This document shows, one piece after another, positions 1 through 5,089 of a DNA stretch of 10,932 bases. Location: the NCBI GenBank assembly GCA_018830605.1, contig JAHJRZ010000016.1:1-10932 (forward strand), given 5' to 3'. The notes beneath the pieces were generated by a model. It worked only from the letters and a program-made list of their open reading frames with translations, was not told the DNA's origin and searched no databases. How positions within the stretch are numbered: position 1 is the stretch's first letter; every line of letters begins with the position of its first letter. The position numbers and the translations under genes are program-made. This stretch comes from Patescibacteria group bacterium. GTDB taxonomy: Bacteria > Patescibacteriota > UBA1384 > JAHJRZ01.

Positions 1-1590
1 GGTCTGACTGTTGTAATTCCCCGGAACAATATTAAGGGTAATCGTCCGCCTGCCCTGGGCGTCGTGGCCTAATGTCGGGGTAAGACTAAGATTCACCCCA
101 TCACGCGAAATGCTAACATTGCCTGCTGATACGCTAGCGCCTGGAGGTAAAGTCTCAATCATGGTAAACGGCGCGCCATTATACTGATTACTAATCACAC
201 CAAGAATGTCTTCTATAATTTGATAAAGATAGCTGCTGTCTGATTCAGCGGCATAATATCCGGAAATCTCTCCTGGTTCTTGCGGATAAAGATGTCTGGC
301 TATCTGCTCCATATATTCACGGCTAGTATTGCTTCCCCCACCATAATATCCGACACTAAAAACCTTGATGCCATTTTGTTGTGCTTGGTCAGCCGGACTT
401 CCCTCATACCAAGGAGCTGATACGAAATAATCTCTTATTCCTAACCAATAAGAATTATCACGACAAATACTTGAAAAAGGTGATGAGGGATTTGTCTGGC
501 AATCATTTATTTCAGCACAAGAGAAAGCGCATGGGCTACGTCCCCCACTTGCACAATAATCAAGCATTTTTTGTCGGTTACCTACAGGAATATAATAACC
601 ACTACCTGATATAAACATTTCAGGAACAATAAATCTCTCATCAGAATTCTTTCTACCTTTTGTTAAAAGACATTGATCTAATCGACCCCATACATACCTA
701 TATTGATCCTTAATGCCAGACCCCTGTAATGATTCCCATCTAGATGCATATCTACCTGTAAGTCCAGATGGATGCGGCGGCCAACCAGAAGGCCAAGACG
801 CCACAGGATAGGCGCCTGTTACTGATGGGGACATGGTTTCATGACCATCACTAATAAATATTATGTATTTATTTGAATTGGGGTCTCCGTTATTTACTAA
901 TTCATTAACAGCTTTATCAATCGCAATGCCCATTGCAGTGCCATTTTGCATCTGACAATTTTCATCAGTGCAAGGGCCCATCAAATCAGCCTCTAATTTT
1001 GCCCTTAAATTGGCATCAGTAATGTCAGTTAGACCCCTAAAGCGATAAAAATTATGGTCAGAATCAAAATTTGGCCATGTTTTTTCATAAGTAGAAACTA
1101 ATTGATAGCCTACCTTAGCAGATACGCCTCTTTTCGCTGCTAGTTTTTCCATCAAACTAACTGCTGAGGTTTTGGCATAACATAATCTTTGAGCATGAGG
1201 TCTAATTTTATCGCCATTAACAGGATCATTATTGGTGTACATAACACATTTGTTTGGAAAAGCGGGGCGGTCCATTGACCAGCTCGAATCGATAACAAAC
1301 ATCACTTCCGCCGGAGTCACCGCGCCTGAAGCATCCTGCATTCCGGGGATTTGTAAATTAATATTAAAAGGTTCACCCGGATTAAGATTGTGCGGTGAGA
1401 CCGTTTTAATTATCGGCCTATCTGCCGCAGTAATATCACTCGCCGGAGCTGGATTCGGCATGGGATTCTGGGCTTGCGCCAGTTTAACTTTTTTATAAGC
1501 CAAAGTAAAACCAGTCCCCAAAACCGCCAATATCAAGATGATAATTGAAGAGATAAAGAGCCGCTTTTTAGTTAAGCCATTTTTTTTCAA
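1..1590 (-). CDS. Secreted/anchored von Willebrand factor A (VWA) domain protein, partial (C-terminus outside window)
   Basis: The reading frame is open for 530 codons from a TTG at 1590 to the left edge, so the C-terminus is missing. The TTG is chosen because AAAGGA lies 7 nt upstream (1598-1603) and no in-frame ATG precedes the membrane segment. Residues 2-10 are Lys/Arg-rich and 11-31 form a hydrophobic segment. AQA at 38-40 could be a signal-peptidase site. A VWA domain starts near residue 95 and has a complete MIDAS metal site: DSSWS at 101-105, Thr218 in NGTAMG, and Asp248 in ISDG. Between ISDG and the late VWA strand (IKVFSVGYYGG) sits a long Tyr/Gly/Ser-rich insertion with six cysteines. 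From about residue 476 a new beta-rich domain begins. VWA proteins with an intact MIDAS usually bind ligands through a divalent metal, so an adhesin or surface-fibre role is likely but inferred. It has its own promoter and lies 66 nt behind the 1657-2559 gene. Confidence 0.88.
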   Translation of the reverse strand, partial: MKKNGLTKKRLFISSIIILILAVLGTGFTLAYKKVKLAQAQNPMPNPAPASDITAADRPIIKTVSPHNLNPGEPFNINLQIPGMQDASGAVTPAEVMFVIDSSWSMDRPAFPNKCVMYTNNDPVNGDKIRPHAQRLCYAKTSAVSLMEKLAAKRGVSAKVGYQLVSTYEKTWPNFDSDHNFYRFRGLTDITDANLRAKLEADLMGPCTDENCQMQNGTAMGIAIDKAVNELVNNGDPNSNKYIIFISDGHETMSPSVTGAYPVASWPSGWPPHPSGLTGRYASRWESLQGSGIKDQYRYVWGRLDQCLLTKGRKNSDERFIVPEMFISGSGYYIPVGNRQKMLDYCASGGRSPCAFSCAEINDCQTNPSSPFSSICRDNSYWLGIRDYFVSAPWYEGSPADQAQQNGIKVFSVGYYGGGSNTSREYMEQIARHLYPQEPGEISGYYAAESDSSYLYQIIEDILGVISNQYNGAPFTMIETLPPGASVSAGNVSISRDGVNLSLTPTLGHDAQGRRTITLNIVPGNYNSQT

Positions 1591-1617
1591 ATTCCCGTCC
1601 TTTAATATTCTTTTTCT

Positions 1618-1646
1618 ATTATATCAAAAAAAATCTCGTCAAGCAA
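1618..1646 (-). promoter_or_regulatory. Predicted sigma70-type promoter for the VWA gene
   Basis: On the minus strand TATAAT (1618-1623) lies 17 bp after TTGCTT (1641-1646). A closer TTGACG (1637-1642) would leave only 13 bp. Transcription would start near 1611, giving a leader of about 20 nt that holds the Shine-Dalgarno at 1598-1603. The -10 is perfect and the -35 is weak. Confidence 0.6.
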
Positions 1647-1656
1647 TTACAATGAA

Positions 1657-2559
1657 CTACCATGTTTTGGAATATGCCCCAAAAACATCAAACCCAGAAC
1701 CAGGAATACGCGCGTCAATTCTCCAGCCGCCATTTTCTTGCTTCATCGGCATAATACTGATGCTGGTGGCAGCTGATCTTGACTGCCTCTCCTGTGTGCC
1801 AGTACTGGGCATACCGAAGATTACATGCGAGACATTGGCTTTTACTCCGCCAAGATTTATACTCACTCGGCCAGAAATTTTACTTTGATTCAAACTGAAA
1901 TCAACATTGACCTGATCACCGCCCGAACCAGAGTTATGGCTCTCGCCACAGGTTCTCCAGTTCCATCTGCCTATACCTAAACTTTTCATCTTGCCGTTAA
2001 ATAACCCATTCGCTTGTTTCTCTATCTCCTGACGCATGAATCCTTGAAAAGCCTGTTTGGCCATATACTCTTCATTATAGGGATACGGGATGCTGCCATT
2101 ACGCAAGTCTATAACCAACTTATCAGCCAGTTGCTGGGCAGTAGGCACAGCTCCTGCAGCAACTGTTTTTAATGAATCATTAAGCGACTTAGAGGCACTA
2201 GATAATTGTTCCTGAATTGTTTTTATCTCACTGCACTGGCTTGGCCCTCCGGATGGTGAGGGTGAAGGAGAGACTGAAGTTGAACCGCCGGGCAAAGGGC
2301 TAAACAGAATATTAGGAGGAGTCTGGTTGGTAGTCACCGATTTGACTAATGGATTCTCTCCTTGATTTAGATAGATAACATAACTTGAACCATCATCATT
2401 TCTGACTTCATAGGGATAACCCCGATTCTGCCCAGAAAAAGATTGGCCTATCTGTTTGGTTGTGTCGGCTAAGATGTTAAGGTTTTTAATCACAAAAAAA
2501 GCTCCCATGCCAACTAATAAAATACCAACAATCAGCCAAATAATTACTCTTTTCGTCAT
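1657..2559 (-). CDS. Membrane-anchored extracytoplasmic protein of unknown function (300 aa)
   Basis: I do not recognise a family. A basic start (MTKR) is followed by a hydrophobic helix at about residues 5-25, with no clear cleavage site, so it is probably an N-terminally anchored outer-face protein. Residues 86-108 form a Ser/Pro/Gly linker of the kind that separates an anchor from a surface domain. The C-terminal part has a helical stretch (110-190) and then a beta-rich, Gly/Ser/Asn-rich region (195-300). Only two cysteines follow the linker (C109, C204), which could form one disulfide. The ATG at 2559 is supported by AGGAGG at 2563-2568, although the spacing is short (3 nt). It is transcribed in the same direction as the downstream VWA gene, 66 nt apart, and both products are membrane-anchored, so a shared surface role is plausible but unproven. 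It is real by its long open frame, SD and promoter. Confidence 0.82.
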   Translation of the reverse strand: MTKRVIIWLIVGILLVGMGAFFVIKNLNILADTTKQIGQSFSGQNRGYPYEVRNDDGSSYVIYLNQGENPLVKSVTTNQTPPNILFSPLPGGSTSVSPSPSPSGGPSQCSEIKTIQEQLSSASKSLNDSLKTVAAGAVPTAQQLADKLVIDLRNGSIPYPYNEEYMAKQAFQGFMRQEIEKQANGLFNGKMKSLGIGRWNWRTCGESHNSGSGGDQVNVDFSLNQSKISGRVSINLGGVKANVSHVIFGMPSTGTQERQSRSAATSISIMPMKQENGGWRIDARIPGSGFDVFGAYSKTW

Positions 2560-2585
2560 CAGCCTCCTTCTTTTAATATACTATT

Positions 2586-2614
2586 ATTATAACAAAATTA
2601 AATTACAAAATAAA
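2586..2614 (-). promoter_or_regulatory. Predicted promoter for the 1657-2559 gene
   Basis: A perfect TATAAT reads at 2586-2591 on the minus strand, about 25 nt before the ATG. The best -35 at 17 bp spacing is the poor TTTATT (2609-2614). The region is very AT-rich, so the -35 assignment is weak. The rest of the 82-nt gap shows nothing else. Confidence 0.5.
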
Positions 2615-2641
2615 ATAAATCTATTGTATTTAATCTATCCT

Positions 2642-2724
2642 TGGGCCGGGTAGGATTTGCACCTACGAAGGCGTGAGCCACCAGATTTACAGTCTGGTCC
2701 GTTTGACTACTTCGGTACCGACCC
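2642..2724 (-). tRNA. tRNA-Tyr (GUA)
   Basis: It folds as a class II tRNA with a long variable arm, as expected for bacterial tRNA-Tyr. The acceptor GGGTCGG (2718-2724) pairs with CCGGCCC (2643-2649, one U-G) and the discriminator is A at 2642. The anticodon loop carries GTA and decodes UAU/UAC. The 3' CCA is not encoded. It lies 43 nt after tRNA-Thr(UGU) and is probably co-transcribed with it. Confidence 0.95.
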
Positions 2725-2739
2725 ATATTAACTAAATCT

Positions 2740-2767
2740 CAAATCACAAATAACAAATAACAAATCA
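2740..2767 (+). repeat. Four tandem CAAAT-type heptamers between two tRNA genes
   Basis: The spacer between tRNA-Thr(UGU) and tRNA-Tyr contains CAAATCA, CAAATAA, CAAATAA, CAAATCA in direct tandem, 28 bp in total, ending exactly at the tRNA-Thr 3' CCA. The unit resembles the heptamer inside argS (9624-9651) and motifs in the two long AT-rich repeats. Confidence 0.7.
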
Positions 2768-2843
2768 TGGAGCCGTCTGTCGGACTCGAACCGACGACAA
2801 GCAGTTTACAAAACTGCTGCTCTACCAACTGAGCTAAGACGGC
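2768..2843 (-). tRNA. tRNA-Thr (UGU)
   Basis: It is a standard cloverleaf: acceptor GCCGTCT/AGACGGC, D arm with TAGCTCAGTTGGTAGAGC, and T arm GTCGG-TTCGAGT-CCGAC. The anticodon loop TTTGTAA gives UGU, reading ACA and other ACN codons. The discriminator is U and the 3' CCA is encoded (2768-2770). It has its own promoter about 20 nt upstream. Confidence 0.96.
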
Positions 2844-2862
2844 AAAACATTAACACAAAAAC

Positions 2863-2891
2863 ATTATATCTATTTATTTATTTCTTTTCAA
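2863..2891 (-). promoter_or_regulatory. Predicted promoter for tRNA-Thr(UGU)-tRNA-Tyr
   Basis: TTGAAA (2886-2891) is separated by exactly 17 bp from TATAAT (2863-2868) on the minus strand. Transcription would start near 2856, about 13 nt before the tRNA. The -35 touches the left arm of the palindromic structure at 2890-2940. Confidence 0.75.
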
Positions 2892-2940
2892 CATTTTTAG
2901 CAATATGATATCTTGCTGTTCGATCGAACACGAAAATGTT
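2890..2940. repeat. Nested palindromic structure with a perfect 14-bp palindrome
   Basis: An outer inverted repeat AACATTTT (2890-2897) / AAAATGTT (2933-2940) encloses two inner ones: AGCAA (2899-2903) / TTGCT (2913-2917), and the perfect palindrome TGTTCGATCGAACA (2917-2930). As single strand it could fold as a three-way junction, and as duplex the 14-mer looks like a dimeric-protein site. It lies directly upstream of the tRNA-Thr(UGU) promoter. Function unknown. Confidence 0.6.
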
Positions 2941-2947
2941 AAATAAG

Positions 2948-2987
2948 AAACGTCAATTTTTTCGCGTACGCTATTTTATTGACGTTT
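2948..2987. repeat. 40-bp interrupted palindrome with a GCGTACGC core
   Basis: AAACGTCAAT (2948-2957) and ATTGACGTTT (2978-2987) form a 10-bp inverted repeat. The perfect 8-bp palindrome GCGTACGC (2964-2971) has exactly the same centre (2967.5). The intervening T-rich sides do not pair. No T-tract follows on either strand in terminator fashion. Confidence 0.7.
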
Positions 2988-3033
2988 ACACCTCGTCACT
3001 TACACCTACGAGGTGTAATACCCGAGGTGTAAA
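2985..3033. repeat. 49-bp double-nested palindrome built from four ACACCT/AGGTGT copies
   Basis: The outer arms TTTACACCTCG (2985-2995) and CGAGGTGTAAA (3023-3033) share their centre (3009) with the inner arms TTACACCT (3000-3007) and AGGTGTAA (3011-3018). It overlaps the preceding palindrome by 3 bp and ends 9 bp from the 3' end of tRNA-Trp. It is followed on the plus strand by A-tracts and not T-tracts, so it is not a normal intrinsic terminator for that strand. Confidence 0.75.
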
Positions 3034-3042
3034 TAAAAAAAG

Positions 3043-3115
3043 CAGGGGCGGCAGGAGTCGAACCTGCGACCTCAGTTTTGGAGACTGAGATTATAAACCA
3101 CTTAACTACGCCCCC
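3043..3115 (-). tRNA. tRNA-Trp (CCA)
   Basis: Acceptor GGGGGCG (3109-3115) pairs with CGCCCCT (3044-3050) with a terminal G-U. The anticodon stem TCAGT/ACTGA holds loop CTCCAAA, giving anticodon CCA. The T arm is GCAGG-TTCGACT-CCTGC. The discriminator is G, the usual identity base for bacterial tRNA-Trp. CCA is not encoded. The 5' end lies only 5 nt after the rpmG stop codon, so it is almost certainly released from the rpmG transcript. Seven T residues (3035-3041) follow directly and may end transcription. No UCA-anticodon Trp tRNA is seen. Confidence 0.95.
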
Positions 3116-3120
3116 CTCAA

Positions 3121-3300
3121 TTACTTCTTGCTTTTCTTCATCTTTGCTTCGCTGTGCAAAGTGTGCTGGCGGCAATGACGGCAGAATTTTTTTAAGGACA
3201 GCTTCTCTTTGGTATTGTCAGTGTTTTTTTCCGTCCAATAATTAATCTTGCCGCACTCCTCACACTTTAATTGAATCTGTGCTCTCTTTTCTTTAGCCAT
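3121..3300 (-). CDS. rpmG: 50S ribosomal protein L33 (bL33)
   Basis: This 59-residue protein matches the size and pattern of bL33, a small zinc-ribbon protein of the large ribosomal subunit near the E site. The two CxxC pairs (C13/C16 and C40/C43) mark the zinc-binding C+ form. The segment after the first pair (NYWTEKNTDNTKEKLSLKKF) is the family signature, and the tail is Lys-rich. The ATG at 3300 gives the expected N-terminus MAKEKR. No Shine-Dalgarno is visible; the 12 nt before it read TTTAACCCT-type AT-rich sequence. A long AT-rich palindromic repeat lies immediately upstream. tRNA-Trp begins 5 nt after the stop. In many bacteria rpmG and tRNA-Trp sit next to secE-nusG, which are absent here. 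Confidence 0.96.
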   Translation of the reverse strand: MAKEKRAQIQLKCEECGKINYWTEKNTDNTKEKLSLKKFCRHCRQHTLHSEAKMKKSKK

Positions 3301-3302
3301 AG

Positions 3303-3450
3303 GGTTAAATTAAATTCTAAATTCAAAACTCTAAATCCTAAACAAATTTAAATATTTAAATTCAAATGTTCAAAATAATTATTTTTTAGATTTTGGATTT
3401 TGAGCATTTGATATTGTTTAGAATTTAGGATTTTGGATTTTGTATTTTTG
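3303..3450. repeat. AT-rich palindromic repeat, copy 1
   Basis: About 148 bp made of TCTAAATCCTAAACAAAT-type motifs on the left and their imperfect reverse complement (TTTAGAATTTAGGATTTTGG) on the right, with an AT palindrome between. A 29-bp block (3319-3347) is identical to 4265-4293 in copy 2. It fills the gap between tRNA-Thr(GGU) and rpmG. The mirror layout suggests a miniature palindromic element; no ORF lies within. Confidence 0.75.
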
Positions 3451-3458
3451 CTTGTAAA

Positions 3459-3532
3459 TGGAGCTCCCACCCAGAATCGAACTGGGGATTGCGCCTTACC
3501 ATGGCGCTGTTATACCTCTTAACTACAGGAGC
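3459..3532 (-). tRNA. tRNA-Thr (GGU)
   Basis: Acceptor GCTCCTG (3526-3532) pairs with TGGGAGC (3463-3469, two wobbles). Anticodon stem GCGCC/GGCGC holds loop ATGGTAA, giving GGU for ACC/ACU codons. The T arm is CCCAG-TTCGATT-CTGGG. The discriminator is U and CCA is encoded (3459-3461), as in the other tRNA-Thr. Confidence 0.95.
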
Positions 3533-3572
3533 AAATCAAAATATCTTCTTGATCCTCTTGGCCTTCTATTAA

Positions 3573-3601
3573 ATTATACACAAAAAAGAGGATTAATTCA
3601 A
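3573..3601 (-). promoter_or_regulatory. Predicted promoter for tRNA-Thr(GGU), perhaps reading through to rpmG and tRNA-Trp
   Basis: TTGAAT (3596-3601) is followed after 17 bp by TATAAT (3573-3578) on the minus strand. The -35 lies in the last codons of the TPR gene. The start would be near 3566, about 34 nt before the tRNA. Confidence 0.72.
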
Positions 3602-4252
3602 GACTTTATAAGAGATCTTCTCTTCAACTTTTTTTAAGAGCCGCTTATATTTTTCATTATTGGGCTCGATCTCATAGGCCCGGCGAAATGAATCGGCGGC
3701 GCGCTTATACTCCTTAATTTTTAAGAGAGTCAAGCCAAGATCAAAATGTCTGCTGGGAATACGGTTATTAATTAGAATTGATTTTTCAAAACAGGTGATC
3801 GCTTCAGTGTATCTCTCGGCCCTGAATAAGGCCCGGGCTAAATCATAATAATAAAAACCATTCTTCTGGTCGCGGCTGACCGCCGCTTTAAAAGAAGCAA
3901 TGGCATCTTTAAAATTCAAGCGCTCTAAATATATCCTGCCAAGTGATGCGTAAATTTTAGCCTCTTTAGGCGAGACCACAGCTAAACGCAGATATAATTT
4001 TTCCGCTGCCTCCAGATCGCCAACCTTTAATTTTTTCTCTGCCTCAAGACTAAGATCTTTGGTCTTTTTTAAGATTGGAAACGATCTTCTCTTTGGCTTG
4101 AATCTAATATCTTTAAAAGAAGATAAAATCTTGGCAAAAAAAATCTTCAGCCCGCTTGCTTCTTTCTTGCTGATCTTCTCCACTTCCGGCATTCTGGCTA
4201 AAAAAATAAAGAAGATGATCGCCAATGAGATTATAATAATTAATTCAAACAT
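3593..4252 (-). CDS. Membrane-anchored TPR-repeat protein
   Basis: The 219-residue product starts with a hydrophobic helix at about residues 4-19, then a basic stretch (35-65, KPKRR), then four tandem TPR units at roughly 68-99, 100-133, 134-167 and 168-201. Each shows the TPR spacing of small and aromatic residues (for example A-x-LG-x-IY and YY-DLA-x-AL). TPR domains bind protein partners and have no catalytic role; the positive stretch after the helix favours a cytoplasmic TPR domain. The start is the ATG at 4252; an in-frame TTG at 4258 would add two residues and neither has an SD. It follows the PSP1 gene by 62 nt and probably shares its transcript with holB and PSP1. The partner and precise role are unknown. 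An AT-rich repeat lies directly upstream of the start codon. Confidence 0.88.
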   Translation of the reverse strand: MFELIIIISLAIIFFIFLARMPEVEKISKKEASGLKIFFAKILSSFKDIRFKPKRRSFPILKKTKDLSLEAEKKLKVGDLEAAEKLYLRLAVVSPKEAKIYASLGRIYLERLNFKDAIASFKAAVSRDQKNGFYYYDLARALFRAERYTEAITCFEKSILINNRIPSRHFDLGLTLLKIKEYKRAADSFRRAYEIEPNNEKYKRLLKKVEEKISYKVLN

Positions 4253-4258
4253 AGACAA

Positions 4259-4390
4259 AATTCAAAATTCAAAACTCTAAATCCTAAACAAATCCAAATA
4301 ATTAAATTCAAAATTCAAAACGATTTTGTATTTTGGTCATTTGTATTTTGTGCTTGTTTAGAAATTAGGATTTTAGATTTTGGATTTTTC
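4259..4390. repeat. AT-rich palindromic repeat, copy 2, overlapping the PSP1 gene 3' end
   Basis: This stretch has the same left arm as copy 1 (29 bp identical, 4265-4293) and the same kind of right arm, with TTGTTTAGAAATTAGGATTTT (4355-4375) mirroring it imperfectly. The right arm, 4315 to about 4390, is translated as the PSP1 C-terminus, including its stop codon. Confidence 0.75.
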
Positions 4391-5043
4391 GTCTCATATT
4401 CTTCAACTTCATACTTCAAACAACACATCAGTTTTCCGCAAGCGCCTGATATCTTGTCCGAACTTAATCCTTCCATTCCCTGTAAAGAAGCGGTGTCTTT
4501 AGTTATCTTCCCCACTTCAGACAAAAAACTAGCACAACACAATTCGCGGCCGCAGATTCCAATCCCATTTATAATTCGGGCATGATCTCTGGGACCAATC
4601 TGCTGCAGACGGATCATCTTGTGAAATTGAGAGACTAAATCTCTGACCAAAGTTCGAAAATCTACTCTTTCCTCGGCCACGAAATAAAAAGTTAATCTCT
4701 TTTCATCAAAAGAAAGTGTCGTTCTAATCACCTTCATCGCTAAATCATGCTTCTCAATTAAATCCTGGCAGATTTTTAAAGCTTTAGTCTCAAATTGGCG
4801 CAGTTGCTTTACCTTTTCCAAATCCTCATTATCCAAAAGACGCACAAAATTGCCTAAAATTTTCTTTTCTTCAAATCTGCACTCCCCTTCTGATTTTGCG
4901 CAGATAATCTTGGACAGATCAACCCCAGAACTGCTTTGATAAAGGCACCATCTTCCTTTAAGCGCCTCTTTATTTTCATCTTTTAAGCTAATAATTCCTT
5001 TAAGATTACTCCCTCGGGTATAACCAATAATGAAATTAGACAT
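4315..5043 (-). CDS. PSP1 domain protein (RicT/YaaT-like)
   Basis: The start is ATG 5043 (MSNFIIGY), because GGGAG lies 7 nt upstream (5051-5055); the ATG at 5076 has no SD and would add 11 residues. The product has 242 residues. The PSP1 core shows the two hallmark cysteine motifs, each C-x4-CC: C164/C169/C170 (GICGRELCC) and C202/C207/C208 (GACGKLMCCLKYE). In Bacillus subtilis, RicT forms the Ric (Y) complex that carries Fe-S clusters and supports RNase Y-dependent mRNA processing; whether that holds here is inference, and no ricA or ricF is in view. A gene just downstream of holB is also its place in Bacillus. The last 26 or so residues (Asn/Lys/Ser/Gln-rich) are encoded by an AT-rich repeat and look like an acquired tail. 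Confidence 0.92.
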   Translation of the reverse strand: MSNFIIGYTRGSNLKGIISLKDENKEALKGRWCLYQSSSGVDLSKIICAKSEGECRFEEKKILGNFVRLLDNEDLEKVKQLRQFETKALKICQDLIEKHDLAMKVIRTTLSFDEKRLTFYFVAEERVDFRTLVRDLVSQFHKMIRLQQIGPRDHARIINGIGICGRELCCASFLSEVGKITKDTASLQGMEGLSSDKISGACGKLMCCLKYEVEEYETKNPKSKILISKQAQNTNDQNTKSF

Positions 5044-5089
5044 AAACAAACTCCCAATACCTAATAAGCGAGGCATTTGCCAAGAAAAA

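Noticed and set aside
381..614. Plus-strand ORF of 77 codons
   Set aside because: It lies opposite the continuous VWA reading frame, which has a full MIDAS site; no SD or recognisable domain.
1538..1888. Plus-strand ORF of 116 codons
   Set aside because: It is antisense to the VWA gene start and to the 300-aa gene, and covers their promoter and SD region; treated as a shadow.
2917..2930. LexA/SOS box
   Set aside because: The half-sites read GTTC...GAAC, the reverse of the GAAC-N4-GTTC order of the Gram-positive box, and the neighbouring gene is a tRNA.
2985..3033. Intrinsic terminator
   Set aside because: The hairpin is strong, but no T-tract follows it on the plus strand, and on the minus strand the T-run comes before it and not after it.
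3043..3115. Alternative genetic code with UGA read as a sense codon
   Set aside because: The Trp tRNA has a CCA anticodon, no UCA-anticodon tRNA is seen, and the PSP1 gene ends in TGA; the standard code suffices.
2740..3450. CRISPR array
   Set aside because: The repeats are short heptamers or single palindromes without regularly sized spacers, and no cas gene is present.
5044..5076. Upstream ATG at 5076 as the PSP1 gene start
   Set aside because: It has no SD, whereas ATG 5043 has GGGAG at 7 nt; the added 11 residues are not part of the family N-terminus.
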